Origin: Lewinellaceae bacterium
GTDB lineage: Bacteria; Bacteroidota; Bacteroidia; Chitinophagales; Saprospiraceae
Assembly (NCBI GenBank): GCA_020636075.1
Contig: JACJYO010000003.1
Coordinates: forward strand, 186,001 to 250,000
Length of the DNA stretch: 64,000 nucleotides
Direction: 5' to 3'
The notes beneath the pieces are model-generated. The model had not been told where the DNA came from, searched no databases, and saw nothing but the letters and a program-made list of their open reading frames with translations. Below, one piece after another: positions 1 to 10,016 of the stretch; the first letter of the stretch is position 1; every line of letters begins with the position of its first letter. A program made the position numbers and the translations under genes.

Positions 1-747
1 GCCGAAAATGGTCGGATAGCCCTTGATCTTCTGCTCGGTTTTAGCGGCGGCGTTCCTCCGCTGCCCGCCGCACAACCGATACCGGCCACTGCGAGCCGTT
101 TGCCGGACCTTATTATTTCAGATGTCATGATGCCGGTCATGGATGGTTTTCAACTCCTGGAAACGCTCCGGGGTGACGGGCGCTGGCGGCATATTCCGGT
201 GGTCATGCTTACTGCCCGGGCCGACCTGCGCGACAAACTGCGCGCCCTGCGGATCGGGGTGGACGACTACCTGCTCAAACCTTTTGAAGAAGAGGAACTG
301 CGGGCACGGGTCGACAATCTGCTGCGCCACTATCAAAACCGGCAAAACGCTCCCCGCAAAGCCGGCCGGGAAGGAGTTTTTACCGGAACAAATACCCCCG
401 GCCAGGCAGTGCCACTGGCGAGTGCCGAGGACATGGTTTGGCTGGAGAACTTCGAGCAGATCGTGGAAAAACGGCTCGGTGATTTTAACCTGACCGCTGA
501 TATACTTGCCGGGGAAATGGCGATGAGCCGCGCCCCGTTTTTCCGGCAATTGAAACGGCTTACCGGTTTGACCCCGGCGCAATACCTGGACGAGGCGCGT
601 TTTCAAAAGGCCCGACGGTTGCTCGAACAGCGGAAGTCCTCCTCGGTCAAATCGGCGGCTTATTCGGTTGGGTTCCGGCAAGTCAAACATTTTTCCCAAA
701 ATTTTAAAAAGCGTTTCGGAAAACTCCCTTCCGAATTTATCCGGTAG
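1..747 (+). CDS. Hybrid two-component regulator, C-terminal part (receiver + AraC HTH), 5' truncated
   Basis: The reading frame is open from base 1, so this is the 3' end of a longer gene. The visible 248 residues start inside a receiver domain: the phosphoacceptor region IISDVMMPVMDG, the switch threonine in VVMLTARAD and the conserved lysine in DDYLLKPF are all present. A two-helix AraC-type DNA-binding domain follows, with the typical ending YSVGFRQVKHFSQNFKKRFG. Between the helix after AENG and the phosphoacceptor strand there is a proline/alanine-rich insert of about 20 residues that ordinary receivers lack. In Bacteroidota this order is usual at the end of one-piece sensor kinase/receiver/AraC proteins, like the complete one at 33176-36217, so the missing part is probably a periplasmic sensor plus a histidine kinase (inference). 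It precedes a block of surface-protein genes and may control them, but nothing in the sequence proves it. Confidence 0.88.
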   Translation, partial: AENGRIALDLLLGFSGGVPPLPAAQPIPATASRLPDLIISDVMMPVMDGFQLLETLRGDGRWRHIPVVMLTARADLRDKLRALRIGVDDYLLKPFEEEELRARVDNLLRHYQNRQNAPRKAGREGVFTGTNTPGQAVPLASAEDMVWLENFEQIVEKRLGDFNLTADILAGEMAMSRAPFFRQLKRLTGLTPAQYLDEARFQKARRLLEQRKSSSVKSAAYSVGFRQVKHFSQNFKKRFGKLPSEFIR

Positions 748-921
748 CCTGGGGGCGAAAGCCTCCCGCGTAAAAAGTGCTTTAAATACGCTCATATACC
801 CATTCTGATACGCCTGTATACTCCTGACAGGGGCACTTTTGCCTATTGTTCAGGGGCATGAATACGCCCGTCCTTCACTTGTACTTAACTTATGTCAAAG
901 ATGAAAAACTCGCCTTTCACG

Positions 922-2457
922 ATGAAAACGCTGACTAAAATACTGCTTGTATTTTGCTGTTTCGGCACCGCTGCTCTCCAAGCCCAAACTGCCGCCCTTA
1001 CCGTACAGGGCATCCTGAAAAAAAGCGACGGCAGCGCTGTGCCCGACGATGTGTACACCCTGCGCTTTGCCTTGTACGATGCCGAGTTCGGCGGTACGGA
1101 AGTCTGGTTCGAGGTGCTCAACAATGTGGAAACCAACGGCGGCCTGTACAGCGCCGTCCTGGGCGTCAATGGAAAGGCGCTGGACGCGCTTTTTGATGTG
1201 CCATACTACCTCAGCGTCAAAATCGGCAACTCCTCCCAGGAATTGCTGCCCCGCCCACGCCTGAGTGCGGCGCCTTATGCCCTGGCGCTGTTAGGCGCCG
1301 ACAATATCGTGCCCAGTACAGGCAACATCCAGGCCTACGGACTGACGGCTTCGCATGGCATATCGGCTTCCGGCAATTTAACCGTGGGTGGTTCGGCTAC
1401 TGTAACCGGCACCATCCAGGCCGGCGGATTAACAGCCACCAATGGCGTTTCCGGGAGCATCGTGCAGGCCGGCAGCGGCGGTGTTGAAAGTGCGGGCCTT
1501 ATTTCGGTACAAACGGGCATTCTTGCCTCCACCGGTTCGATCAACTCGGGTTCAGGGCCCTTTCACGGATACGGGTTCCTGGGCGACGGCACTACCGGCT
1601 ATGGCTCCAACAGCTATGGCGTGGCAAGCATCTGGGCCAGTGGGCAAAATGTGGTGAATGTGACGAATTCGGATGTGACCATCAATAAAATGCTCAAACT
1701 GCCCAACGCCTTTACACAAACCTATACCGGCAGTGGCAACATTTATCAACTCTGGACAAATGGCCTTACCACACAGTCTTTCCCGGTCACGAACGGTTAC
1801 TCCATGGAAACCAATGCCGTGATTAAAGTAGGCGCCGTGCATGCCATGTCGGACCGCCGCGCCAAAAAAGACTTCGTACTTTCCAATCCCGCGAACGACC
1901 TCGCCTTGTTGCAACGCTTGCGGATCACCGACTACAAATACAAGGATGTCATTGCCAAAGGGGATGTACCGAAAAAAGGCGTCATTGCCCAGGAGATTGA
2001 GCAGATCATTCCCGAGGCCGTGGGCCTGAGTGCAGACGTAATTCCGGATATCTATGCGCTGGCCAAAAATACCCGGCTTGACGCGGGGGGGACGCTGCAC
2101 CTGTCGATGGACCAGGCGCATGGCCTGAAAGCGGGCGACAAGGTCCGGCTTATTGCCGGCGACAGGCAGGCGGAGTTCACGGTGTCGGCAGTGGCTTCCT
2201 CTACCGAATTCAGCGTCGGTGGCTGGTTAGCATCCGCTCCCGAAAAAGTATTTGTCTATGGCCGCGAGGTCAACGACTTCCATTCGGTGGATTACGATTA
2301 TCTCTTTACCCTCAACATCTCCGCCACCCAGGAACTCGCCCGCCGCGTAGAATTTCTTGAAAAGGAAAATGCCGATTTCAAAGCGCAAAACGACGAACTC
2401 CGGCAACTGCTGGAAGGTCTGCGCGCTGATTTGGATGCGCTGAAAGGAACGCGCTAG
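922..2457 (+). CDS. Secreted tail-fibre-like protein with S74 intramolecular chaperone domain
   Basis: About 511 residues. An in-frame ATG lies at 892, but the ATG at 922 starts a clean signal peptide (MKTLTKILLVFCCFGTAALQAQ), so 922 is preferred. The N-terminal 110 residues form the Bacteroidota fibre module (QGILKKSDGSAVPDD ... PRPRLSAAPYALAL), followed by a Gly/Ser/Thr-rich beta stretch. From about residue 309 the motif MSDRRAKKDF marks a peptidase S74 (auto-processing chaperone) domain; in that family the Ser-Asp pair cleaves the chain just before the serine after trimer folding. Between PEAVG and the final VDYDYLFTLNISATQEL there is an extra beta-rich insert of about 80 residues. The C terminus is a coiled coil (about 466-507). 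No T9SS tail is visible. It probably makes a trimeric surface fibre (inference). Confidence 0.85.
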   Translation: MKTLTKILLVFCCFGTAALQAQTAALTVQGILKKSDGSAVPDDVYTLRFALYDAEFGGTEVWFEVLNNVETNGGLYSAVLGVNGKALDALFDVPYYLSVKIGNSSQELLPRPRLSAAPYALALLGADNIVPSTGNIQAYGLTASHGISASGNLTVGGSATVTGTIQAGGLTATNGVSGSIVQAGSGGVESAGLISVQTGILASTGSINSGSGPFHGYGFLGDGTTGYGSNSYGVASIWASGQNVVNVTNSDVTINKMLKLPNAFTQTYTGSGNIYQLWTNGLTTQSFPVTNGYSMETNAVIKVGAVHAMSDRRAKKDFVLSNPANDLALLQRLRITDYKYKDVIAKGDVPKKGVIAQEIEQIIPEAVGLSADVIPDIYALAKNTRLDAGGTLHLSMDQAHGLKAGDKVRLIAGDRQAEFTVSAVASSTEFSVGGWLASAPEKVFVYGREVNDFHSVDYDYLFTLNISATQELARRVEFLEKENADFKAQNDELRQLLEGLRADLDALKGTR

Positions 2458-2526
2458 TAGGCGGATTGTAATCTGTCTGCACGAACAGGCGAACGTTCGG
2501 CGGACAAAACATTCATTTTCAAAAAA

Positions 2527-5500
2527 ATGATCGTGAAAAAGTCAATATGCATCATAGCCGCCTACCTGCTTGCTGCGGCGCATCTCGCTGCCCAATCCTT
2601 TATTCCGGGGACGACCTATGGCGGCGGAGTCATCATTTATATTGAACCCGGCGGTACCTGGGGTCTGGTGGCGGCCAAAGACCAAATCACCACCCCGGCG
2701 GGCTTTACCTGGGCTGAGGCCGATTCCGTGTGCCGGAACCTGGCTTTTCTGAAAAAAGGAGACTGGTTTTTGCCTTCCCGGGCAGAAGCTGCGTATATCG
2801 CTACCTGGACAAGCGCCGGCGTGCTCAACGGCACCGACCCGATGTGGACCTCCACCGAGTCGGATGCCGCCAATGCATGGATCCGGAATTTTTTTGTCAA
2901 CCAGGCTCCGGAACAACCCTGGCCCAAAAACAACCGCGCCCTTGGCGCCTTTGAGATGGCGGTCCGACCCGTCCGCCGTTTTTTTGTCCCCCTGACAATG
3001 GATGGGGAGCCTGCCTGCCGACCGACGAACCTGTCTGATTTTGTACCCGGCCCGGCTATGATCACCTACGGCAGCGGTATCGACATGGCCAACAACAGCC
3101 GCCGCACCAATGTTGTGGTCGGCCAAGCGGTCGTCGGTATTTCTAACGATGGCTCGATGACTAACGGCTTCGGCTCCGGCGGCGAGTTGCTGTTGCCACC
3201 GGCCCCACCGATCATTACGGCCTCCCAAGGCGAACTCCTTGACCGCATCCAGATTTCCTGGGCGCCCAACACCTTTGGCGCCCAAGCTTCCAACGGCTAT
3301 AAACTGTACCGGGAGGGGATATTTCTGGCCAGTTTCGACACCAAAGTGCGCAACTACAACGACTTCAACGTGATCGCCGGCCGGCCTTATATCTACAGTA
3401 TTACCGGGATCAATTCCTACGGTGAAGGCACCCCCGGCAAGGCGCTCGGATACCAGGTGCCCAATGGTGTGGTGACCGGTTATATTCAAACGCAGAATGG
3501 CCGGCCCGTGGTAGACGCCACGGTGACCCTGATGCCGATGCAGGGCTTTTCCCTGTTGCTGGGACCCAATGACCGCGCTTTTGCCGAAGACAGCACCGGC
3601 TTCCTTTTCAACGCCGATAACTGGACCCTGACCGGATGGGCCCAGGTGGATCAGGTAACGGATTTCAACACCAAACTTTTCCAGTTCGAAGGCGCTGACT
3701 GGTGGCTGTCGCCCCGCGCCGATTCCGGGAAAAAAGGTGTCATCCTCAACGTGCAGGGCAGTCCTACCGGCATTCAGTTGGATTTTCCGGATTCCACCCA
3801 AAACGCATGGCACCACTTTGCCGTCAGCCATGACGGCACACAGTTCAGGGGCTACATAGACGGCAAACTGGTGGGCAGCATCACGGCTCCGGCGGTATCG
3901 GGCGATACCAAAACGCTCAATCTCGGCGGCGACGATGCGCAATGGAGTGGCCGTATCGACGAGCTGCGCATTTACCACAAAAAGCTCGACGAACTGGATT
4001 TCGGCGAAATCATGGAAGGCACGGCCTCTTCGCTAACCCCCGGCCTGAAGTACTATTGGAAAATGGATGAAGCAGTGGGTACCCGTTCGTTCGACATTAT
4101 CGGGCGCAACCTGCTCACCTTCTGCGGCCCGGTGTTCGATGACAGCCGCCCGCCTGTGCGCACCGCCGGAAAAACCAATGAAGACGGTTTTTACCGCATC
4201 GAATCAGTTAGTTACGGTACCGGCACCACCTTCATGGCCGAGCCAATGAAATTGTTCTACATGCACCGCGCACTCAAGTTCGTGCGTGCCGAAAACGACT
4301 ACGCCCTGCTGCCCGACTTCGGGCTAACTGACAGCGCCAGCCTGCAAACGGCCACCCTTGAACTCTGGGCCAACAGCGCCGGACCGGACGGTACACAGTG
4401 CCTGCTTTCCAAAAAATGGGGATCGAACGAATTCCGGCTGGAATTAGAACAAGTTTTGACCAGTAATCTGTTGAATATGACCGTTGGTGGCCAACAGCAA
4501 TCGTTTGGCATCGTTGGCCAAGGCTACCAGCACCTGGCGTTCCAACTACAGCAAACGGGCTCCACGCTCCGCGTCGACGGTTTTGCCAACGGCGCCACCC
4601 TGGGTACGCGTTTCTTTACCCTGCCGGCTGCCGGCAACTGGTCGGACAGCACCCAAAACTGGGTGCTCGGCGCCCGCCTGAACGGCACGACCCCTACCGA
4701 TTTCTTCGGCGGTCTCATCGACGAGGTAGCGGTGTACGATACCCTGCTGACGGTCACGGAAATTCTCGACCATAAGAATGCAGCCCGCGACCCGAAAGGG
4801 AAGCACCTCCGCGTCTATTTCGCCCTGGATGAGGGCGCCGGCAACCGGTTGAACAATTCGGGTGCCAAACTCCTCGGCGCCGGCCAAACTTCCGGCACGG
4901 AATGGTCGGCTTTTACCGCAATTCAGGAAACCGAACCACATGTATTCAGCCCCAAAACCCGGCAAGTGACCCTGAATCCCAGTGTCACCTCGGTGGACCA
5001 GGTCGATTTTACCGATCGTTCCACCGTGCCGGTTAGCGGCTTTGTGCGCTACGCCAATACCGATTGTTTTGCCAACAAAGTGGAAATTCTGGTTAATGGA
5101 GCATCCTATTCGCCGGCTGTTTATACCGATTCAACGGGGCAGTTTGTCATCGACCTCGATCCGGGGGCTACAGTTACCCTGTCGCCCAAATTTGAAGACC
5201 ACAGCTTTATTCCGGCGTTCTGGGAGATCACTAACATTTCCAGCCCCATCGCCGGCGTATTGTTCAATGACATGACCACCCGCACCGTCAGCGGTGTAGT
5301 GGCTGGTGGTACCTGCAAAAAATCCATCATCCGGACCAACCAGCCAAACCCGGCCAACAACACCATTTGCAAAGTAAACATCCGCTCAAAAGACGGCTGT
5401 TACGATAAAACGCTCACCGTCAACGACTCTGACGGCGAATACGAATTTGCGGATTTGCCACCGATGGAAATGACGGTAGCCATAGAGGAACATAGCGAAC

Positions 5501-8500
5501 CCGATATCGAAACGTATTTTCAGAATAAAGGCGGTGCTTCACTCGATTTGGGCAAGCGCGATACGATCATTGACTTTATTTACTTCGCCCCACCGGCCAT
5601 TCAAATCCTCAGCGGTCTCGATACCCTGCCGCCCTGCTCCCGCATTGTATTGGAGAAAGGGCAGGAAGTCACCGTGGAAATTGGCCTGGCGGAAGATTAT
5701 TACGGTGAGCTTTGCCCGGTCGACAGCGCCAGTTTCCGCCTCCTGAACGGTTTCGCCGGCATAAACCTGGATACGGTGATGCGCGGCGGGGTGCTTGTCT
5801 ATACTTTCACGGCAGGTGACCCCAATCCCGCGCCGCCTTTTTTACAAACCTTGCAAATTATAGCGACCACGCTATCAGGCAATGAGGTAAGCCGCACCGA
5901 ACAAGCCGTGGTGACCGGCCAGCGTTCCAAGGAAAGTACGTTTACTACGGCCATGCCCGCAACGCCCTCCCTCATTCTGCGCGACCCGCCCGGCGACGGC
6001 AGCTATGCCTTCTTGGAAAAAGGTGAAAAAACCTGCCAAAACGTAACGATGAATCTGGAATACGAAGTGGGCGGTGTTGCCGGTCTGCAATTAAGTTTTG
6101 CGCCGGAATTTGCTCTGATTGTGACCAGTTTCGGGTTCGGGGTTTCAATTCCGGAAGAAACCATAAACACCATCACGGCAGAAGCACAGGTCACCTACCA
6201 GAAACTCACCGACACCTCGTTTCAAACCTGCACCTCCTTTAACAGGCGTATTTCCACCAGCGAGGACGATCTGGCGGTCGGAGGCGCACAGGGCGGCGAT
6301 GTGTTTGTGGGTTCCGGCATGAATGTCAAATTCGGCTTTGTTGATGTGGTCAATTTTAACCCGGCTACTTGTGAAGCCATGACGGAAACGGCCTTGAGCG
6401 TGGAGCCGGGCGGCTTTCACACCACTTTTGTTTATTCGGAGTTTAATATCCGGAACAACATAATCCGCTACCTGGATGAGCTCGCCCTGCACACCACAAA
6501 TCCCGACAGTATTGCGTATTATCAGCAATCCAGCAACCGGTGGAAGGAAATACTGGCGTATAATGATTCCCTGAAAGCCCAGGCACCGTTTAAAGAAAAC
6601 CTGTCGTTCGACGCTGGCGCCGTGTACGAATATTCAACCACCATCGATACCGTGCTAGCCGGTGTAACAACTACCGCCCTCAACAGTGAGGGCAGCCTGG
6701 TCGGCGAAGCTGGCTTTGAAATCGGCGGCGTGGGGATCACGACCAAGTTGGGCTTCCTGTATTCCACCAGCAAAGGGCAGAGCACGGAGTACGGCACCGA
6801 AAAAGGCGTTACCACCGGCTTCGTGCTGAAGGATAATGATCCGGGCGACCTTTTCACCGTGGATGTGGCGGAAGACCCGGTATACAAAACCCCCGTGTTC
6901 CGCACCAAAACGGGGCAATCGTCGTGCCCCTGGGAACAAGGCACCGCCCATCGCGAAGGGGTGCTGCTTTCCATGCGCGACGGCAGCGGGCCGGTGGCAA
7001 CCGATGTGCCGGCTAACGAACCGGCTGTATTCAAATTTACCCTCGGGAATGTCAGCGCTACCAACGAAACCTTTACCTACGCGTTTACTGCCGGTCCGGA
7101 AAGCAATCCGGATGGCGCTGTCATTAAACTGAATGGCGCCGTACTCGACCATGCGGTGTACTACGCCATTCCGTTCGGCGAGTCGGTCCCGATTACCGTC
7201 ACGGTAGAGCGCGGGCCGGAAGCATTTGATTATGACTCGCTGGAAATCGTGCTGTACTCCGAATGTGAAGACGCCCGGGCCAATGCCCTCGGTATTCTGC
7301 CCGATGACGACACCATCACGTATTCGGCTATCTATATCAGCGCGCATTTTATCAAACCCTGCAGCGAAGTGGAAATCAGCAAGCCGGAGCAAGACTGGGT
7401 GCTGAGCGCCGACTCCGGGCCTGATCCCAGCCTGATGAACATCCGGCTCTCCGACTATGATCGCGACGACCCCGACCTGGGTGTCATGCGCCTGCAATAC
7501 CGAAGTCCCGACGGTAGTTGGATAAACATCGGCGACGATATTCCCAAAGCCGACCTGGGCGCCACTTTTTACAACTATACCTGGAATACGGCAGGTCTGC
7601 CCGACGGGCCCTACGAGATTCGCGGCCTGGCTATTTGCACCAGCGGCGACGCCACCGACAAACCGGGTTATTCGCACGTCATCAAAGGCCGTATCGAACG
7701 CCTACCGCCCACTGTATCCGGCGTGCCGGAACCAGCCGACGGTGTGCTGAATGTGGGCGACGAAATCTCGGTGACGTTTAACAAGCACCTGGATTGCAGC
7801 AAGATTTTCAAGGCAGACCTCACCGATCCGCGTAACGTAGGCCTGTACAATACCGAAACAAATTCCTTGATCGACTTCGACCTGTATTGCCTGGATAACA
7901 AGATTGAACTGGTGCCGACGTTCCAAAATCAGTACTTTGAAAACAAAGTCCTGCGGCTCGAACTACACAACATTCCCGATAAAATCGGAAACAAACTGAC
8001 CGCGTACAACTGGGAATTCTACGTAGACCGGAACGAACTGGCCTGGTTGACCGACAGCATCGGCATGACCAAAAATGCCGACGAAATCAAAACTGTTACA
8101 GCCGCTATTCATAACCGGGGTGGGTCGCCGGTGCCGTTTTCCATCACAAATGTACCCGACTGGGTGCGGGTGGTGCCCGACAGGGGCACACTGGTACCCA
8201 ATGAAATCCGGAACATTTCCTTCGAAGTCGATTCGACGGTGGCCTTTGGCCATTGGTCTGATACGATCACGCTGCACACCGAAACGGGGCAAAATCCCTT
8301 CTTTATGGGTGGCGATGAATCGCTGCCTATCGGGGTCCGGGTGGTCTGCCGCCCACCTGATTGGCAGCTGGACGCCGGCATTTACCCTGTTACCATGAAT
8401 ATGGTGGTCGAACTGAATATTCAGGGTACGTCTTCTGCCGACCCCGAGGATATCGTAGCCGCCTTTATCAATGGCGAACTGCGCGGACGCGCCAAGTTGC

Positions 8501-9864
8501 AATATTATCCTTCGGTAAACAAATACCTCGCGCACCTGACCATTTACGGCGAATCCGCTGAGGTCAGTTCGCCGATCGAGATCCAAATCTGGGATGCCTC
8601 TGCCTGTTTGCGCTACGCTTCCGTACAGGAGAGTTTCACCTTCCAACCCGACAATGTGCTCGGCACGCCGGTTAATCCAGTTGTGCTCCATACCAACAGT
8701 TACGTCCAGCGGGATATTCCGTTCAACAACGGCTGGAACTGGGTATCGTTCAACCTGGCCTTCCCCGACCCGGCGCTCGATCCGGCGCTCGCCTCGCTGA
8801 ACCATCCGGATAACGACCTGCTCAAAGCGCAGAATACCTTTTCCTTGTACAGCGGCGGTTGGTTCGGCTCACTCACTTCGTTGGCGAATACCACCATGTA
8901 CCAATACCGGGCCGACCAACGCGATACCCTGCACATGGTGGGCAATGTGATCGACCCGACGGCGGTAAATATTCCGCTGAGCAGCGGTTGGAACTGGTTG
9001 GGTTACTTACCCAACTATGCCCTCGAGGTCAATGCGGCACTGGGTTCACTCAGTCCGGTAACCGGCGATTTGATCAAAAGCCAGTTCGGGTTTTCGCAGT
9101 ATATCGGTGGATTCGGCTGGATCGGCAACCTGAAATACATGTTCGCCCCGCAGGGGTACCAGTTGCGCCTCACCAACCCGGGTTCACTGACGTATCCGCC
9201 CGGCCCGCAATTCCGGCCCGATGCTTCCGAAGCGCGCGGCGAATCCGGCGTGACCGGCTACTGGACCGTTGATCCTTCCAACTTTGAGCACTCGATGACG
9301 CTGGTAGGAATGCTGGAGTCGAACGGGCAGAACCTGACGATGCCGGATTTCGAACTCGGCGCTTTTGCCGGAAACGAAGTCCGCGGTACGACTTCCGCCC
9401 TATACGTAGAACCGTTGCAGGGCTATTTGTTCTTCCTCACCATGTACGCCAATACCTCTGGTGAACAATTGCTGTTCAAACTGTATGATGCAGCAACCGG
9501 ACAGATCAGCCCGTTGTCGGAAACAATGTTCTTCGCAGCCGACCTGCACCAGGGGTCAATCGAAGCACCCGTTCCGTTTACCCGGACGATCACGGGTCAG
9601 GAGGAGGTAGCATCGGTACAATCATTTGAGATACAGCCGAATCCATTCAGTGGGGAAGCCTTGCTTCAGTTTGGCGCCGCGCACGATCAGCAGGTACAAA
9701 TCACGGTTAACGATCTGGAGGGGCGTGAAATCCAGCGTTTGCGGATTGATGCCCGGCAGGGTCTGAATACGTACCTGTGGCAGCCGAAAATTCCGGCCGG
9801 CCTGTACATCATTCGCCTGCAAACGGCTGAGGGCGCCGCAGTGCGGAAGGTAATTCGGGAGTAG
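2527..9864 (+). CDS. Giant multidomain T9SS-exported surface protein (LamG, FN3, Ig-like)
   Basis: A 2445-residue protein with a signal peptide (SICIIAAYLLAAAHLAAQ). Modules in order: DUF1566/Lcl-like domain (about 25-150, ending MAVRPVRRF); FN3-like (225-320); carboxypeptidase-regulatory-like strand (from 315); LamG-like (about 355-500, FAVSHDGTQFRGYIDG); a second LamG-like (about 585-755); several CarboxypepD_reg-like units (835-1010); a long region without a recognised domain holding RDPPGDGSYAFLEKG (about 1151) and SSCPWEQGT (about 1465); an SbsA-like Ig domain (about 1728-1840); a BACON-like domain (1838-1945); two copies of a small domain shared with the next gene (about 1945-2055 and 2250-2350), with two GWNW repeats between them (about 2066 and 2154); and a type A T9SS tail (2361-2445, IQPNPFSGEALLQF ... 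KVIRE). It is probably bound to the cell surface or released; the ligand is unknown, although LamG domains often bind glycans. Confidence 0.9.
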   Translation: MIVKKSICIIAAYLLAAAHLAAQSFIPGTTYGGGVIIYIEPGGTWGLVAAKDQITTPAGFTWAEADSVCRNLAFLKKGDWFLPSRAEAAYIATWTSAGVLNGTDPMWTSTESDAANAWIRNFFVNQAPEQPWPKNNRALGAFEMAVRPVRRFFVPLTMDGEPACRPTNLSDFVPGPAMITYGSGIDMANNSRRTNVVVGQAVVGISNDGSMTNGFGSGGELLLPPAPPIITASQGELLDRIQISWAPNTFGAQASNGYKLYREGIFLASFDTKVRNYNDFNVIAGRPYIYSITGINSYGEGTPGKALGYQVPNGVVTGYIQTQNGRPVVDATVTLMPMQGFSLLLGPNDRAFAEDSTGFLFNADNWTLTGWAQVDQVTDFNTKLFQFEGADWWLSPRADSGKKGVILNVQGSPTGIQLDFPDSTQNAWHHFAVSHDGTQFRGYIDGKLVGSITAPAVSGDTKTLNLGGDDAQWSGRIDELRIYHKKLDELDFGEIMEGTASSLTPGLKYYWKMDEAVGTRSFDIIGRNLLTFCGPVFDDSRPPVRTAGKTNEDGFYRIESVSYGTGTTFMAEPMKLFYMHRALKFVRAENDYALLPDFGLTDSASLQTATLELWANSAGPDGTQCLLSKKWGSNEFRLELEQVLTSNLLNMTVGGQQQSFGIVGQGYQHLAFQLQQTGSTLRVDGFANGATLGTRFFTLPAAGNWSDSTQNWVLGARLNGTTPTDFFGGLIDEVAVYDTLLTVTEILDHKNAARDPKGKHLRVYFALDEGAGNRLNNSGAKLLGAGQTSGTEWSAFTAIQETEPHVFSPKTRQVTLNPSVTSVDQVDFTDRSTVPVSGFVRYANTDCFANKVEILVNGASYSPAVYTDSTGQFVIDLDPGATVTLSPKFEDHSFIPAFWEITNISSPIAGVLFNDMTTRTVSGVVAGGTCKKSIIRTNQPNPANNTICKVNIRSKDGCYDKTLTVNDSDGEYEFADLPPMEMTVAIEEHSEPDIETYFQNKGGASLDLGKRDTIIDFIYFAPPAIQILSGLDTLPPCSRIVLEKGQEVTVEIGLAEDYYGELCPVDSASFRLLNGFAGINLDTVMRGGVLVYTFTAGDPNPAPPFLQTLQIIATTLSGNEVSRTEQAVVTGQRSKESTFTTAMPATPSLILRDPPGDGSYAFLEKGEKTCQNVTMNLEYEVGGVAGLQLSFAPEFALIVTSFGFGVSIPEETINTITAEAQVTYQKLTDTSFQTCTSFNRRISTSEDDLAVGGAQGGDVFVGSGMNVKFGFVDVVNFNPATCEAMTETALSVEPGGFHTTFVYSEFNIRNNIIRYLDELALHTTNPDSIAYYQQSSNRWKEILAYNDSLKAQAPFKENLSFDAGAVYEYSTTIDTVLAGVTTTALNSEGSLVGEAGFEIGGVGITTKLGFLYSTSKGQSTEYGTEKGVTTGFVLKDNDPGDLFTVDVAEDPVYKTPVFRTKTGQSSCPWEQGTAHREGVLLSMRDGSGPVATDVPANEPAVFKFTLGNVSATNETFTYAFTAGPESNPDGAVIKLNGAVLDHAVYYAIPFGESVPITVTVERGPEAFDYDSLEIVLYSECEDARANALGILPDDDTITYSAIYISAHFIKPCSEVEISKPEQDWVLSADSGPDPSLMNIRLSDYDRDDPDLGVMRLQYRSPDGSWINIGDDIPKADLGATFYNYTWNTAGLPDGPYEIRGLAICTSGDATDKPGYSHVIKGRIERLPPTVSGVPEPADGVLNVGDEISVTFNKHLDCSKIFKADLTDPRNVGLYNTETNSLIDFDLYCLDNKIELVPTFQNQYFENKVLRLELHNIPDKIGNKLTAYNWEFYVDRNELAWLTDSIGMTKNADEIKTVTAAIHNRGGSPVPFSITNVPDWVRVVPDRGTLVPNEIRNISFEVDSTVAFGHWSDTITLHTETGQNPFFMGGDESLPIGVRVVCRPPDWQLDAGIYPVTMNMVVELNIQGTSSADPEDIVAAFINGELRGRAKLQYYPSVNKYLAHLTIYGESAEVSSPIEIQIWDASACLRYASVQESFTFQPDNVLGTPVNPVVLHTNSYVQRDIPFNNGWNWVSFNLAFPDPALDPALASLNHPDNDLLKAQNTFSLYSGGWFGSLTSLANTTMYQYRADQRDTLHMVGNVIDPTAVNIPLSSGWNWLGYLPNYALEVNAALGSLSPVTGDLIKSQFGFSQYIGGFGWIGNLKYMFAPQGYQLRLTNPGSLTYPPGPQFRPDASEARGESGVTGYWTVDPSNFEHSMTLVGMLESNGQNLTMPDFELGAFAGNEVRGTTSALYVEPLQGYLFFLTMYANTSGEQLLFKLYDAATGQISPLSETMFFAADLHQGSIEAPVPFTRTITGQEEVASVQSFEIQPNPFSGEALLQFGAAHDQQVQITVNDLEGREIQRLRIDARQGLNTYLWQPKIPAGLYIIRLQTAEGAAVRKVIRE

Positions 9865-9890
9865 GTCCGGTTTTTAATAACGAAACACCA

Positions 9891-9920
9891 GGAGGGTGTG
9901 GCTTTTACGTTACACCCTCC
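9891..9920 (+). other. Hairpin between two surface-protein genes
   Basis: Perfect 9-bp inverted repeat (GGAGGGTGT at 9891-9899, ACACCCTCC at 9912-9920) with a 12-nt loop, 27 nt after the stop of the giant protein. No T-run follows, so it is not a standard terminator. It could protect the mRNA 3' end or lower read-through into the next gene. Confidence 0.4.
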
Positions 9921-10016
9921 ACCATGACGCCCGTAATTCAGAACAGGTTTTTACCGAATTCAGCCTTAAACTCCGGTCGACACCTGTGCGACGGCCTCTT
10001 TTTCAAAATAGTTAAA

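Noticed and set aside
118..795. Long minus-strand frame opposite the truncated regulator
   Set aside because: The plus frame has clear receiver and HTH motifs; the opposite frame has no recognisable protein features.
2542..3978. Long minus-strand frame (about 478 codons) inside the giant surface gene
   Set aside because: It is a by-product of codon use in the plus-strand gene, with basic low-complexity content and no domain.
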